Assembly (NCBI RefSeq): GCF_003688415.1
Contig: NZ_REFJ01000004.1
Coordinates: 62,001 to 126,000 of the forward strand
Length of the DNA: 64,000 nucleotides
DNA from: Umboniibacter marinipuniceus
GTDB lineage: Bacteria; Pseudomonadota; Gammaproteobacteria; Pseudomonadales; DSM-25080
Direction: 5' to 3'
The number at the start of each line of letters is the position of its first letter. The stretch's first letter is position 1. Position numbers and translations under genes: made by a program. The notes beneath the pieces are model-generated. The model was not told where the DNA came from, searched no databases, and worked only from the letters and a program-made list of their open reading frames with translations. Of the stretch, positions 27,304 to 37,038 are shown piece by piece.

Positions 27304-28067
27304 TCAATTCGCTCTCTCTCACGCTGTTCCAACAGCGCTGCAATCTCAGGAGGAAGCGTGTGCAGGCAGATCAAACTCCGGTATACACCCACTTCACACG
27401 CGTCAAGAAACTTATAGCGGCACCATTTCACTGCCAGATGCTTGTTAACCAGAAGATGCTCTGAAAAGGGATGCAAACTACCTGGTCTACCCCGTGAGCA
27501 CGGGATGAGATGGTAGTCGTCGCGACCGTTTTGAATACTCTCCCGAAGAAACGGTTGCGAACGGATGTAGCGCACATAGCCATCGCTAAGGCCCTCTAGA
27601 TGCTCACCACCCAGCAGCCATTCCGAGAGGCTGCCCTTCATACATTGATACTCAAGCGTGGCAAGATTAAGCTCCGCTTCAACACTACTTACTGCTAAAA
27701 CAACGGTACCGCTCAGCTGCTCTAGCGCTGACAGGTTAAGATCGTCAACCTCATCTAAGGATAAGCTGCCTATCGCAAGCATCCCCGTGGGTAGCGCCAC
27801 ATAGCGGATCAAAGGATGACGTTTAAGCGTTGGCGGACTGAGGTAGTATTCGCCCAGTAAATAATGACTAAAGAGCGCGGTCCCCTCTCCATCATTTCCC
27901 GCTTGGTAACAACTATGAGCGAAGTGACCGCTTGCTTTGAGGGCGCTATAGAAGCGCTTAGTAACACCTTGGAGCGCAAGGACCTCAATCTTTTGAACCG
28001 CGATTAATGCCAGCTGACGAGGGCAGAACTCTGCCCCATCAACCATCCAACTGCCGATAACACCCAT
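27285..28067 (-). CDS. protein of unknown function
   Basis: A 260-residue protein that I do not recognise. It is mixed hydrophilic and hydrophobic with no signal peptide or membrane segment. Noticeable pieces are a basic segment CSRGRPGSLHPFSEHLLVNKHLAVKW near 195-220, and a C-terminal charged helix LLEQRERERIEG followed by VMVG. The last five codons and the stop lie in the end unit of the 19-bp tandem repeat. The start at 28067 has GGAGG 5 bases upstream, while an ATG 12 bases earlier contains that ribosome-binding site. It may be an accessory gene. Coding status is supported by an uninterrupted 783-base frame. Confidence 0.6.
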   Translation of the reverse strand: MGVIGSWMVDGAEFCPRQLALIAVQKIEVLALQGVTKRFYSALKASGHFAHSCYQAGNDGEGTALFSHYLLGEYYLSPPTLKRHPLIRYVALPTGMLAIGSLSLDEVDDLNLSALEQLSGTVVLAVSSVEAELNLATLEYQCMKGSLSEWLLGGEHLEGLSDGYVRYIRSQPFLRESIQNGRDDYHLIPCSRGRPGSLHPFSEHLLVNKHLAVKWCRYKFLDACEVGVYRSLICLHTLPPEIAALLEQRERERIEGVMVG

Positions 28068-28149
28068 ACAGCCCTCCATCCTTTGGATTGTTTGATGAGT
28101 ACTATTGATAACTAGTTTTGAGGGTGGAACAACTCTGCAAAAGTGCGGT

Positions 28150-28530
28150 TTATTGAAGCGCTACGGGTTGATTCAGGTCGGCGTTTATCAATTCCCGATC
28201 GGGGAGTAATCCGGCCAACATATTGAGTACTACAGAATTCATCTCCAGTGAGTCGGCGTCTCCGAGTAGCGACTCCGCAATATCATGATCGAAGCTAATA
28301 TCCATGGAGAAGCCGCGCGAGTTATCGCTGCATAATGCTCGTACTAGGACGCCAGGGCCCAAGTCGACTTCGAGTTTCCACCAGTAACCGCCGTAATCGT
28401 CATAGGTTAACTCCGATGATTTCACGGTCACTTCAATTGATTCTAGATTTATATCCACGTAGTCGACTCTAATTGAGAAAATTCGCGCTATCTTACGCGC
28501 TTTTCGGCGTATTAATAGTCGTTGTTCCAC
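28150..28530 (-). CDS. protein of unknown function
   Basis: A 126-residue acidic protein not recognised as any family. It begins with a basic stretch RLLIRRKARKIARIF and continues with alternating strands such as VDINLESIEVTVKSSELTY and WWKLEVDLGPGVLVRALC, then a helical acidic C-terminal half. No signal peptide or membrane segment is seen. The reading starts at a GTG without an obvious ribosome-binding site, so the start is uncertain. It lies 82 bases upstream of the other unknown gene on the same strand. Confidence 0.5.
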   Translation of the reverse strand: MEQRLLIRRKARKIARIFSIRVDYVDINLESIEVTVKSSELTYDDYGGYWWKLEVDLGPGVLVRALCSDNSRGFSMDISFDHDIAESLLGDADSLEMNSVVLNMLAGLLPDRELINADLNQPVALQ

Positions 28531-28672
28531 GCATTATTGACTGACTGGTGCGGTGAGCGGCAACGGAGCTGCTTTTGTTCTATAACGCTGCCAAAGAGAT
28601 AGTCGTGGATACGTCGCGTTAACCGCAATTATAAATTACAATGGGATAACTACTACTATTGAGAGCATCGCT

Positions 28673-28951
28673 ATGTCTGCCGAGGAACAAACCCTTTTCA
28701 AGCTCATCGAACAAATACTTGACCTGGCCAATGAAGCCGCTGAAGAGGCGGGGCCCGACCTAGTAAATTCGGCATTATTACAGGCGGCTGCTCGCTACAA
28801 TGCATTTATTGTTGCTGCAAATAGTGATGACCTTCGCGACGAAAAGCATAGCGCCGTCAGTTACTTGGTGACTCGTTATAAGGAGATGTTGGGTGACAAC
28901 ATTGACGACTTCATTGAGAATCCACTGCCAAAGGTCGATTTAGATGATTAA
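28673..28951 (+). CDS. DUF3144 family protein
   Basis: A 92-residue acidic helical protein. FKLIEQILDLANEA, SALLQAAARYNAFIVAA and YLVTRYKEMLGDNIDDFI match the DUF3144 pattern of small cytoplasmic proteins found in marine and soil Gammaproteobacteria. No function is established. The ATG is followed downstream by an 8-base overlap with the DUF1653 gene (ATGATTAA), implying coupling. Divergent from the unknown 126-residue gene, with a 142-base shared upstream region. Confidence 0.82.
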   Translation: MSAEEQTLFKLIEQILDLANEAAEEAGPDLVNSALLQAAARYNAFIVAANSDDLRDEKHSAVSYLVTRYKEMLGDNIDDFIENPLPKVDLDD

Positions 28952-29168
28952 GCCCTATCTCAATACTGGTAGATATCGCCATTACAAGGGCGGTGAATAT
29001 CAAGTGATTGATGTAGTAAGACATTCCGAGACCGAAGAGTGGCTAGTCCTCTACAAACCGCTCTACGGCGATGAATGTTTGTGGGTGAGGCCCTACGACA
29101 TGTTCTTGGAGTCTGTTGACATAGCGGGGGAAACGGTGCCTCGGTTTAGCGAGATTCTGTCTGCTTAG
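28944..29168 (+). CDS. DUF1653 family protein
   Basis: A 74-residue protein with the compact DUF1653 pattern: GRYRHYKGGEYQVIDVVRHSETEEWLVLY, then a LWVRPYDMFLE segment and PRFSEI near the end. Family members are small SH3-like beta-barrels of unknown role. It overlaps the DUF3144 gene by 8 bases. Its last 23 bases overlap the recO 3' end on the other strand. Confidence 0.9.
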   Translation: MIKPYLNTGRYRHYKGGEYQVIDVVRHSETEEWLVLYKPLYGDECLWVRPYDMFLESVDIAGETVPRFSEILSA

Positions 29169-29832
29169 TAAAAAGTGACTCATAGAGGCGGCGACTTTCT
29201 AATTGCCGCCCTCCTAATGCCGAGTTCACCAGATATCGAAACAACGGATTTACACTGGCATCATACGCTTGCTCCGCTAAACCTAGCAGCACTCTCCCCG
29301 AGAAAGCATTCTTCTGTTTGTCCGCCACACACTCAAATTGACTGTCCTGATTAAAGGAATACCAGCTATTGGGATCAATGGGGTTTGCAAGTGAGTCCGA
29401 AGATATGTCAGGAAAAACGCCTAACTCCTGCAAAAGTATGTGCTCGAAGCCACGCAACGCTTGCGCAGTATCCTCCTCCCTACTCAGGCTAACTAAACAG
29501 GCTTGATAGGCACTGAATAACGCTTGGCTAGAGGCGGGACCTAGGAGGCGATAGCAGAGCTCGTTGACATACAGCCCCATATAGAGAAAGCGCCCCGCTA
29601 AATGAATAGGTGCGCTAACGGCTTCAACTTTAGAGAGAGTGAGAACGCTGCCTTTGCCACTCCAACGGGCTAACAGCGGAACGTAAGGTTCACCCTGAAA
29701 TCCACGCTTCGGCTTACGCCAAACCGCCGTCACCTTGCCCTCATCGCGAGTAAGAAGCTCCACCAGCAAACGCCCCTCTTGATAGGGGCGGCGGTGCAAA
29801 ATCCAGGCAGGTTTAAGCGGCGCTTCAGCCAT
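29146..29832 (-). CDS. recO: DNA repair protein RecO
   Basis: Mediator of RecA loading in the RecFOR pathway, 228 aa. The N-terminal OB-fold starts AWILHRRPYQEGRLLVELLTRDEGKVTAVWRK, the usual RecO opening. It is followed by the helical domain with LYMGLYVNELCYRLL and a divergent C-terminal region. It begins 2 bases after era, the standard rnc-era-recO order. The zinc-cysteine motif of longer homologues is not evident. Its tail overlaps the convergent DUF1653 gene by 23 bases. Confidence 0.94.
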   Translation of the reverse strand: MAEAPLKPAWILHRRPYQEGRLLVELLTRDEGKVTAVWRKPKRGFQGEPYVPLLARWSGKGSVLTLSKVEAVSAPIHLAGRFLYMGLYVNELCYRLLGPASSQALFSAYQACLVSLSREEDTAQALRGFEHILLQELGVFPDISSDSLANPIDPNSWYSFNQDSQFECVADKQKNAFSGRVLLGLAEQAYDASVNPLFRYLVNSALGGRQLESRRLYESLFTKQTESR

Positions 29833-29834
29833 GA

Positions 29835-30734
29835 TTAATCCGAATCGTAGCCCAAGCTCTTCAGCGCACGCGCGTCATCAGACCAACCACTGCGGACTTT
29901 AACAAACGTATGCAGCATAATCTTTCGATCAAACAGGCGTTCCATATCCAGGCGCGCCTCCTGACCAATCAGCTTAATTCGGGACCCCTGCTTGCCCACA
30001 ACAATCCGCTTTTGCCCATCTCGCTCTACCAGAATGACAGCATGAATATCTAACACATTACCTTTGTCAGTGAAGCTCTCAATCTCGACAGTCATCTGAT
30101 AAGGCAATTCATCTCCTAACTGACGAGTAACTTTTTCTCGAACAATCTCAGAGGCAAGAAAACGCGAACTTTTATCCGTAATTTGGTCATCTTCGAAGAA
30201 ATGCGGGCTTTCCGGAATGTGCTTTTCGATGGCCGCCAATAGCGACTCAACCTGAGTTCCCTGTAGTGCGGAAATAGGGACAATATCAGCGAAATCGCCC
30301 TTGGCCTGAAGTGTTTCGATATAGGGAAATACTTCGTTCTTATTCTCTAAGCGCTCAACTTTGTTGATGGCCACCACTACTGGAGTCTTGGTACGTTGCA
30401 CCAATTTTAAGACAGCCTCATCATCTTCGGTCCAACGAAGGCGGTCGATAACAAAGATAATGGCATCAACATCACGAAGTGAGTCCGTTGCCTCTTTGTT
30501 CATGTAGTCATTGAGTGCTCGCCCCTTACTATTGTGTAAGCCTGGCGTATCAACGAAGACATACTGAGTATCAGCTTCGGTATGAATACCCAACATACGG
30601 TGACGAGTCGTTTGCGGCTTGCGCGAAGTGATCGCTAACTTCTGACCAAGAATACGGTTAAGCAGCGTTGACTTGCCCACATTCGGGCGACCTACAATCG
30701 CGATAAAACCACAGCGACTTTGATTCTCTGACAT
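29835..30734 (-). CDS. era: GTPase Era
   Basis: Essential GTPase that binds 16S rRNA and takes part in 30S maturation. The 299-residue protein has an N-terminal GTPase domain with G1 [13 protein letters not shown]3 DTPGLHN, and G4 AINKVERL near residue 122. The C-terminal KH domain has [25 protein letters not shown]. It overlaps the rnc stop by one base and precedes recO by 2 bases. The protein is cytoplasmic and associates with the membrane and ribosome. Confidence 0.98.
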   Translation of the reverse strand: MSENQSRCGFIAIVGRPNVGKSTLLNRILGQKLAITSRKPQTTRHRMLGIHTEADTQYVFVDTPGLHNSKGRALNDYMNKEATDSLRDVDAIIFVIDRLRWTEDDEAVLKLVQRTKTPVVVAINKVERLENKNEVFPYIETLQAKGDFADIVPISALQGTQVESLLAAIEKHIPESPHFFEDDQITDKSSRFLASEIVREKVTRQLGDELPYQMTVEIESFTDKGNVLDIHAVILVERDGQKRIVVGKQGSRIKLIGQEARLDMERLFDRKIMLHTFVKVRSGWSDDARALKSLGYDSD

Positions 30735-31426
30735 TATTTTTGCCTCAATAATTGCAGCGCCTTCGCGGCAGCTGCCTGCTCGGCTTTTCGACGAGACGTT
30801 CCCTCGCCAAAAACTTCACTTAATAGATTGGGAATATCACAGCGTACCTTGAAGGTCTGGTTATGGTCTGCACCATCAATAGACGCCACTTGATACACTG
30901 GAAGCGCTACTTGTTTCTTCTGCACAGCTTCCTGTAGCTCTGTCTTGGCATCTTTCTTAGGCTTGCCCACCTTGAGATTCGCGAGGCGACTTTGATACCA
31001 CCTTAGAACACTCGCCTGAGCCGTGGCCATATCGGCATCCAATGAAATAGCGCCAATAAGCGCTTCTACCGTATCGGAAAGTATAGATGGCCGCTGAGCA
31101 CCACCGCTTTTTATCTCTCCCGCTCCCAGGAATAGGCTAGCGCCCAACTCCCACTCGCGCGCTATCTCTGCGAGCGTGGTCTCGCAGACAAGGTCCGCTC
31201 GAAGCCGGCTAAGATCACCTTCAGTGGCTTTTGGTAACTGCTGATAGAGTGCCTGTGCAATCGTACAATTGAGGATAGAATCCCCGATAAACTCCAAACG
31301 TTCGTTGTTAGGCGTGCCAACGCTACGATGCGACAAGGCCTGCTTGAGCAGGCCCTGGTCCGAAAATTGATAAGCGATACGCACAAGCAGCTGATCAATA
31401 TGCTGCTGTTTGGAACTGTCTAGCAT
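30734..31426 (-). CDS. rnc: ribonuclease III
   Basis: Double-strand-specific endoribonuclease that processes rRNA and structured mRNAs. The 230-residue protein has the family signature [12 protein letters not shown] near residues 39-50. A second acidic site [13 protein letters not shown] lies near 117. The C-terminal double-stranded-RNA-binding domain runs from [13 protein letters not shown] to [14 protein letters not shown]. It directly abuts the DUF4845 gene and overlaps era by one base, so translation is likely coupled. Confidence 0.98.
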   Translation of the reverse strand: MLDSSKQQHIDQLLVRIAYQFSDQGLLKQALSHRSVGTPNNERLEFIGDSILNCTIAQALYQQLPKATEGDLSRLRADLVCETTLAEIAREWELGASLFLGAGEIKSGGAQRPSILSDTVEALIGAISLDADMATAQASVLRWYQSRLANLKVGKPKKDAKTELQEAVQKKQVALPVYQVASIDGADHNQTFKVRCDIPNLLSEVFGEGTSRRKAEQAAAAKALQLLRQK

Positions 31427-31786
31427 TCACTGAGCCTTAATTTCATTCTCAAAACTTAATACCACATCAATGTTATAGAATAGATCAATTCTGACCTCGT
31501 AGTTGGCGGTAACGATAAAGCTATCATCCTCACGCGCTATCACGAGGGCGTTTCGTGCCTCAGGTGAAATATTGTCAATGACCATGGCTTTACTAATACC
31601 CTCACGGAAATCAGACAATGAAACATCTTCTGTACCGGAATCGAAGACTTTTTGCACTGACGAGACAAGCATTGTGTTGTCTAGGTAGTATGGCCCAAGC
31701 TTCACACCTAACATGCCGAAGAAGACGGCAATCACAATAACCAAACACATTCCGTAGAATGACATACCGCGCTGTAACCGCTGCAT
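31427..31786 (-). CDS. DUF4845 single-pass membrane protein
   Basis: A 119-residue protein with one N-terminal transmembrane segment (GMSFYGMCLVIVIAVFFGMLG) and a periplasmic domain containing KLGPYYLDN and a late SFIVTANYEVRIDLFYNIDVVL. This matches DUF4845, which is regularly found between lepB and rnc in Gammaproteobacteria. The role is not established. Conserved synteny with the signal peptidase suggests an envelope function. It follows lepB by 16 bases. Confidence 0.88.
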   Translation of the reverse strand: MQRLQRGMSFYGMCLVIVIAVFFGMLGVKLGPYYLDNTMLVSSVQKVFDSGTEDVSLSDFREGISKAMVIDNISPEARNALVIAREDDSFIVTANYEVRIDLFYNIDVVLSFENEIKAQ

Positions 31787-31802
31787 AACTTTCCCCTAAA
31801 TT

Positions 31803-32555
31803 TTAGTTAATCGGGCCAACGTTCGAGAAGCTTGGCACACTGAAAAATTCATCCCAATGCATCCACTTATAAACGGCTTTGCCAACAATATTGGCCTCGG
31901 GAACGGGGCCCCACTCACGCGAATCGCGAGAGTTGTCTCGATTATCACCCATCATGAAGTAGTGCCCTTCAGGTACCACCGTATTAAAGTCCTCACTGTA
32001 GCGACCTGCCTGAACGTGGCGGAACATTCGATGCGAAACCTCACCCAGCTGCTCTGTAGTTTCTAACACTCGGGGCTCATTTACTGGGTAACCCATCACA
32101 AGTTCTTGCTGCTGCAATTCGCCGTTGACGTAGAGCATGCCCTGTTTTACCTGCACACGATCACCCGGTAGGCCGATCACACGCTTGATAAAGTAGCGCT
32201 TATCATTGGGCGGAAAGAACACCATAACATCACCCCGTTGAGGGCTATTCACTTCAATCAATGTTGTATTGGCAATAGGCAAACGAATCCCGTAATCGTA
32301 CTTGTTCACCAAAATAAAATCGCCTACGTCCAACGTTGGCTCCATTGATGAGCTGGGGATCTGAAACGGCTCATACAAGAATGAGCGCAACACAAATACA
32401 AACGCTAGGACAGGAAATACTGACTTAGAGATATCAACCACTGCTGGATCTGGGTTATTGCCGCGATTCTTGGCGAGAAATAACTTATCAATTAACGCGA
32501 TAAGTCCTGTCACAGCAACCGCCGAGGCAAAAATCAGGGGTAAATCTAAATCCAT
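31803..32555 (-). CDS. lepB: signal peptidase I
   Basis: Inner-membrane serine protease that removes signal peptides of exported proteins. The 250-residue protein has an N-terminal membrane segment and the catalytic serine in PSSSMEPTLDVGD near residue 70. The catalytic lysine is in KRYFIKRVIGLPGDRV near 125, and the conserved box MGDNRDNSRDSREWG lies near 200. Two hydrophobic stretches near the N-terminus (residues 5-25 and 45-65) fit type I topology. It is 35 bases downstream of lepA, the standard lepA-lepB pair. Confidence 0.97.
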   Translation of the reverse strand: MDLDLPLIFASAVAVTGLIALIDKLFLAKNRGNNPDPAVVDISKSVFPVLAFVFVLRSFLYEPFQIPSSSMEPTLDVGDFILVNKYDYGIRLPIANTTLIEVNSPQRGDVMVFFPPNDKRYFIKRVIGLPGDRVQVKQGMLYVNGELQQQELVMGYPVNEPRVLETTEQLGEVSHRMFRHVQAGRYSEDFNTVVPEGHYFMMGDNRDNSRDSREWGPVPEANIVGKAVYKWMHWDEFFSVPSFSNVGPIN

Positions 32556-32590
32556 AGTTCTATCCTAGTAGTATTTATTGTTATGGTTTC

Positions 32591-34390
32591 TTAGCTATCT
32601 ATCTTCAGCACAGCAAGGAAGGCTTCCTGCGGAATCTCCACGTTACCCACTTGCTTCATACGCTTCTTACCAGCCTTCTGTTTCTCTAGCAGCTTCTTCT
32701 TACGGCTAGCATCGCCACCATAACATTTCGCCGTAACGTTCTTACGCAGGGCTTTCACGTTAGTTCGAGCAATAATTTGCCCGCCTAATGCCGCCTGAAT
32801 TGCTACATCAAACATCTGACGAGGAATGAGTTCCTTCATCTTTTCACACAGCGAGCGCCCGCGCGGGGCCGCAAAATCACGGTGAACAATCAGTGCTAGC
32901 GCATCAACGCGATCGCCATTAATGAGGACATCTAAACGAGCCAACTTTGCCGCTTCGAAGTGGTCAAACTGGTAATCCAATGACGCAAACCCACGGGAAA
33001 CCGATTTCACCCGGTCGAAGAAGTCCATGACAACCTCATTCATCGGCAGGTAATAGCTCAACTGTACCTGACCACCCATGAACAACATATCTTTCTGAAC
33101 GCCGCGCTTCTCAACACACAGATTGATTACATTACCCAGGTAATCCTTTGGTACCAAGATATTCGCAAGCACGATGGGCTCGCGCATTTCTTTGATGGTA
33201 CCCGGATCAGGTAATTGCGAGGGGTTATCCACCGTGACTACCTGATCATTATTCAATACGACTTCGTAAATTACCGTAGGCGCGGTGGTGATGAGATCGA
33301 GATTATACTCTCGCTCCAAGCGCTCCTGGATGATCTCCATGTGGAGCATTCCCAAGAAACCACAGCGGAAACCAAAGCCCAAAGCTTCGGAGCTCTCTGG
33401 CTCATAGAACAGTGACGCGTCATTAAGACATAGCTTTGACAGTGCCTCACGGAATACTTCGTAATCATCTGAGCTTACTGGGAACAGACCGGCGTAGACC
33501 TGCGGCTTCACCTTCTGGAAACCTGGTAACTGATCAACTTCAGGGGTCTGTGCGTGGGTGATGGTATCGCCAACAGGCGCGCCATGAATATCCTTAATAC
33601 CCGCTACGATGTAGCCCACTTCGCCGGCCTTCAGAACGCCAGTTTCCGTACGTTTCGGCGTGAAGATACCCACCCCGTCAACCACATGCGAACGACCTAG
33701 ACTTTTAATGATGATCTTGTCTTTCTTGTTGAGCGTGCCGTGTTTTACACGAACCAATGACACCACACCCAAGTAATTATCGAACCATGAATCAATGATT
33801 AGTGCTTGCAACGGTGCATCCACATCACCTTCTGGTGGCGGAACACGATGAACTAAGGTTTCAAGTACGTCTTCAACGCCGATTCCGGTTTTTGCCGAAC
33901 AGGTGGTTGCATCGGTGGCGTCGATACCAATGATCTCTTCAATTTCTTCACTGACTCGCTCCGGCTCGGCCTGCGGCAAGTCAATTTTATTAAGTACCGG
34001 GACAACTTCTAGCCCCTGCTCAATTGCCGTATAACAGTTCGCGACCGACTGAGCTTCTACGCCCTGCGCCGCATCAACCACCAGCAAGGCACCCTCACAG
34101 GCCGCGAGCGAACGCGATACTTCATAGGTGAAATCAACGTGCCCTGGGGTATCAATGAAATTCAATTGATAGGTATTGCCGTCTTTCGCCGTATAATCAA
34201 GGGTGACGCTCTGCGCTTTAATAGTAATACCGCGCTCGCGTTCAATATCCATTGAATCGAGAACCTGGGCGGCCATTTCACGCTCGGACAAACCACCACA
34301 AATCTGGATGAAGCGGTCCGCTATAGTCGATTTACCGTGATCGATGTGGGCAATGATAGAGAAATTTCGGATATGGCTGAGATCGGACAC
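32591..34390 (-). CDS. lepA: elongation factor 4 (LepA)
   Basis: Ribosomal back-translocating or quality-control GTPase, 599 aa. The G domain starts [17 protein letters not shown]. It has [14 protein letters not shown] (G2), [15 protein letters not shown] (G3) and [10 protein letters not shown] (G4). Domains resembling EF-G follow, including [19 protein letters not shown]. The C-terminal LepA-specific domain ends in [19 protein letters not shown] and a short tail. Length matches the family. The gene is preceded by a 550-base gap with a 34-bp tandem repeat. Confidence 0.98.
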   Translation of the reverse strand: MSDLSHIRNFSIIAHIDHGKSTIADRFIQICGGLSEREMAAQVLDSMDIERERGITIKAQSVTLDYTAKDGNTYQLNFIDTPGHVDFTYEVSRSLAACEGALLVVDAAQGVEAQSVANCYTAIEQGLEVVPVLNKIDLPQAEPERVSEEIEEIIGIDATDATTCSAKTGIGVEDVLETLVHRVPPPEGDVDAPLQALIIDSWFDNYLGVVSLVRVKHGTLNKKDKIIIKSLGRSHVVDGVGIFTPKRTETGVLKAGEVGYIVAGIKDIHGAPVGDTITHAQTPEVDQLPGFQKVKPQVYAGLFPVSSDDYEVFREALSKLCLNDASLFYEPESSEALGFGFRCGFLGMLHMEIIQERLEREYNLDLITTAPTVIYEVVLNNDQVVTVDNPSQLPDPGTIKEMREPIVLANILVPKDYLGNVINLCVEKRGVQKDMLFMGGQVQLSYYLPMNEVVMDFFDRVKSVSRGFASLDYQFDHFEAAKLARLDVLINGDRVDALALIVHRDFAAPRGRSLCEKMKELIPRQMFDVAIQAALGGQIIARTNVKALRKNVTAKCYGGDASRKKKLLEKQKAGKKRMKQVGNVEIPQEAFLAVLKIDS

Positions 34391-34479
34391 AATTACCTCT
34401 GAGAATCACCTAGATTCTGCGCTACTTTAAAAACGCTAATTGTAATCGAAAAATTGCGCCAGCCCTACACCTAATTCTA

Positions 34480-34683
34480 CTTAGCCTGAAGACCACTCAA
34501 CCATCCAATTAAACTTAGCCTGAAGACTACTCAACCATCCAATTAAACTTAGCCTGAAGACTACTCAACCATCCAATTAAACTTAGCCTGAAGACTACTC
34601 AACCATCCAACTAAACTTAGCCTGAAGACTACTCAACCATCCAACTAAACTTAGCCTGAAGACTACTCAACCATCCAACTAAA
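34480..34683. repeat. six-copy 34-bp direct tandem repeat
   Basis: Six contiguous 34-bp units start at 34480, 34514, 34548, 34582, 34616 and 34650. A partial CTTAGC copy follows at 34684. Each unit starts CTTAGCCTGAAGACTACTCA. Units 1-3 end with AATTAAA and units 4-6 with AACTAAA. Unit 1 differs at one further position (GACCAC). There are no spacers between units. Confidence 0.97.
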
Positions 34684-34884
34684 CTTAGCGGAAAAGCTTA
34701 CCATTAGTGCGGCCCTGTGCTCTCAAGCGCACCTACGAGCTCAGCTTCCCCTCACTCACTCCAATCCACTGCCGCAATCTCCAAAGTAATCAAGCTCCGG
34801 GGTATTGATACCTAAAGGAAGTGAAAAGTCTTTGTGATCCGGCTAGGACTTACACACCTAGCCACAAGCAGTTCGCTAAACTTA

Positions 34885-34912
34885 ATAAAAAAACCCCTCA
34901 TCAGAGGGGCTT
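34885..34912 (-). terminator. intrinsic terminator of mucD
   Basis: On the minus strand, GCCCCTC-TGAT-GAGGGG forms a 6-bp GC-rich stem with a tetraloop and is followed by seven T residues. It lies about 30 bases past the mucD stop. Confidence 0.85.
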
Positions 34913-34940
34913 TTAGGCTTTCTAGCAAGATACTAGGGGT

Positions 34941-36329
34941 TTAATCCTCTAGCTCAATAGTCCTAAACACGGGTTGCCCGTTACGGAAGAAGCGTATTGG
35001 CAACTTCTGACCTACCGGTAAATCTGCCTCGATAGTGGTGAGTGATTCAATATCCATCACTTCCTTGAAGTTCAGCAAGTTAATCACATCGCCCGGACGA
35101 AGACCGGCTCGGTCCGCGGCAGAACCATTAACCACCGCTTTTACTCGGACACCGCCTTCGATGTCGAGCTCAGTAAGTTCATCTTCGGACAGGTTAGCGG
35201 CTACTACACCTAAGGCGCCCGCTTCGGATTCCTGGCTCTCGCCTACCTTTGCAGGAGACCCGCTGTTGGGTAGCTCTCCCAATGTTACGGTCAAGGTCAT
35301 TGGCTCAAGCTCGCGCATGATATTCACTGAATAGCTTTCACCAGCTTGAGACAAGCCCACAATATGCGGAAGGTCGCCCGAGTTCATCACGGCTTTGCCA
35401 TCAAACTCCAATACGATATCCCCAATCTGGAGACCACCCTCTGCGGCTGGGCCATCCTTTTCAACCAAGGTAATTAGGGCTCCACGAGAACGCTCTAGAC
35501 CATTCGCTTCAGCCAGGTCTCGATCAACATTCATAATGGCAACACCTAACCATCCACGGCTAACAGAACCGTTCTCTTTCAGCTGTTCCACTACTTGCAG
35601 TGCCACATCGGAAGGAATAGCGAAGCTCAAACCCATGTAGCCACCAGAGCGTGTGAAAATCTGGCTGTTTATACCAACTACTTCACCTTCTAGGTTGAAC
35701 AGTGGACCACCGCTATTACCGGGGTTAATCGCCACATCAGTCTGAAGAAATGGCACGTAATTATCGCCGTTTTCGGTTGGCAGTGAACGACCGCGAGCGG
35801 AGACAATACCTGCGCTGGCAGAGTAATCTAGACCAAATGGTGAACCGATGGCGACAACCCACTCACCTACTTTAGGCTGTGCTGATGCAAAGCGCACCGG
35901 ACGCAGGTCTTCCGCATCAATTTTCAGCAATGCCAGGTCGGAACGAGGGTCCTGCCCTACTACTTCAGCGTCGTATTCCCGCTGATCCGGGAAACGCACA
36001 ACGATACTATCGCCATTCGCGACCACATGATCATTGGTTAGAATATAACCATCATCAGAAATAACGAAACCAGAGCCACTTGACTGAGCTCGCTGCGGGC
36101 CACGATTCCTGGGCTCATCGAAGAAACGGCGGAACATATCCGGCATACCTTCAGGCATTTGTCTTCGACCGACTTCGCGAACCGACTCCACTTCAATCTT
36201 CACCACGGACGGTGAATTGTTTTCAATCAGATCAACTAAATCGGGAAACTGATTGGCAGACGCAAATGGCGCCATCACCAAACACACAAGTAACAACGAC
36301 ACCTTGTAGCAACGGTGTGTAAATGACAT
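34941..36329 (-). CDS. mucD: periplasmic serine protease Do-type (MucD/DegP family)
   Basis: HtrA-type periplasmic protease and chaperone of the envelope-stress response, 462 aa. A signal peptide ends near APFASANQ. The protease domain has the catalytic triad His in LTNDHVV, Asp in RSDLALLKI, and Ser in INPGNSGGPLFN. Two PDZ domains follow, with RGWLGVAI and RAGLRPGDVINLL as anchors. AGGAG stands 7-8 bases before the ATG at 36329. It is the fifth gene of the algU-mucABCD-type cluster. DegP/DegQ is the alternative name, and the locus position favours mucD. Confidence 0.93.
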   Translation of the reverse strand: MSFTHRCYKVSLLLVCLVMAPFASANQFPDLVDLIENNSPSVVKIEVESVREVGRRQMPEGMPDMFRRFFDEPRNRGPQRAQSSGSGFVISDDGYILTNDHVVANGDSIVVRFPDQREYDAEVVGQDPRSDLALLKIDAEDLRPVRFASAQPKVGEWVVAIGSPFGLDYSASAGIVSARGRSLPTENGDNYVPFLQTDVAINPGNSGGPLFNLEGEVVGINSQIFTRSGGYMGLSFAIPSDVALQVVEQLKENGSVSRGWLGVAIMNVDRDLAEANGLERSRGALITLVEKDGPAAEGGLQIGDIVLEFDGKAVMNSGDLPHIVGLSQAGESYSVNIMRELEPMTLTVTLGELPNSGSPAKVGESQESEAGALGVVAANLSEDELTELDIEGGVRVKAVVNGSAADRAGLRPGDVINLLNFKEVMDIESLTTIEADLPVGQKLPIRFFRNGQPVFRTIELED

Positions 36330-36490
36330 AAACAATCTCCTAAAAAAGACGATACGAGTTAATAACAGCTTATTATTCAATCTAGTGGCTAAGAAAATAG
36401 ATTCTCCACCAACCTAAGCAATATTGTCTGCCGCTAAACCTTGAACTTCAATTGCGCAATACCGAACTCAAGTCTAGACACAGTTGGTAC

Positions 36491-36517
36491 TTAGAACCTC
36501 AGTTTCATCAATGGTTC
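36491..36517 (-). promoter_or_regulatory. candidate sigma-E-type promoter for mucD
   Basis: On the minus strand GAACCA, a 16-base spacer and TCTAA lie about 160 bases before the mucD start. This resembles the extracytoplasmic sigma pattern GAACTT-N16-TCtgA. The -35 hexamer is imperfect, so this is a weak call. Confidence 0.3.
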
Positions 36518-36582
36518 AATGCAATAGTGAAAGAAATCAACGCGGGTGATCACAACGATTCTTTACCGCAACGTTAGCGGTG

Positions 36583-37038
36583 CTAAGCCTTGGTGATAAT
36601 GGCAGAGGAAAGAATGATAGGGTGGAGCTTCGGGTTACACTGATCTCTGCGCGCACGACGATAGAGCCAGCAACCCGCCGTTGCTAGACCAACCAAGGCT
36701 CCCGCAAATGATCCCAAGTCGGGATTGAACAACTCGGCGCCCAGCACTGCGCCTAATACTAAAGCAAGCACTGGAACGAGATACAACCAGAGCGAACCCA
36801 ACGCAACCACTTCTCGAGGAACACCTATCTCCACACTGTCCCCCACGTTTAAATGAAGCTTGGGCTGATTCGGATCAAAGAGAGCATGAATTTGCGTAGT
36901 CTCTGAAGTAGCTTTATTAAGCAAACGTTGGCCGCAAACCGCGCGCGCGCTACAGGCGTCACAGGCAGACTGGCGTATGGTAAGCACCCAGGCACCCAAG
37001 TCATCAACCTCGGTTACTTCGGCCTGTTCAATGATCAA
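36583..37038 (-). CDS. rseC: SoxR-reducing/sigma-E regulatory protein RseC (MucC)
   Basis: A 151-residue inner-membrane protein. A cytoplasmic N-terminal segment carries the cysteine cluster SACDACSARAVCGQ near residues 24-37. Two transmembrane helices (ALGSLWLYLVPVLALVLGAVLG and SFAGALVGLATAGCWLY) follow. RseC proteins affect sigma-E activity and SoxR reduction, but the mechanism is incompletely known. The gene overlaps mucB by 4 bases, as in the standard rpoE-rseA-rseB-rseC order, equivalent to mucC in Pseudomonas. Confidence 0.93.
   Translation of the reverse strand: MIIEQAEVTEVDDLGAWVLTIRQSACDACSARAVCGQRLLNKATSETTQIHALFDPNQPKLHLNVGDSVEIGVPREVVALGSLWLYLVPVLALVLGAVLGAELFNPDLGSFAGALVGLATAGCWLYRRARRDQCNPKLHPIILSSAIITKA

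Larger units (their letters stand above)
34391..34940. other. intergenic region between mucD and lepA
   Basis: The 550 bases hold no credible gene. They contain, in + strand order, the probable lepA upstream region (34391-34479), the 34-bp tandem repeat, about 150 bases with no recognisable signal, a small inverted repeat GGCTAGG/CCTAGCC with a 9-base loop at 34841-34863, and the mucD terminator. Confidence 0.7.

Noticed and set aside
34480-34689. Six regular 34-bp units considered as a CRISPR array
   Set aside because: The units abut with no spacers and no cas genes are near. It is a plain tandem repeat.
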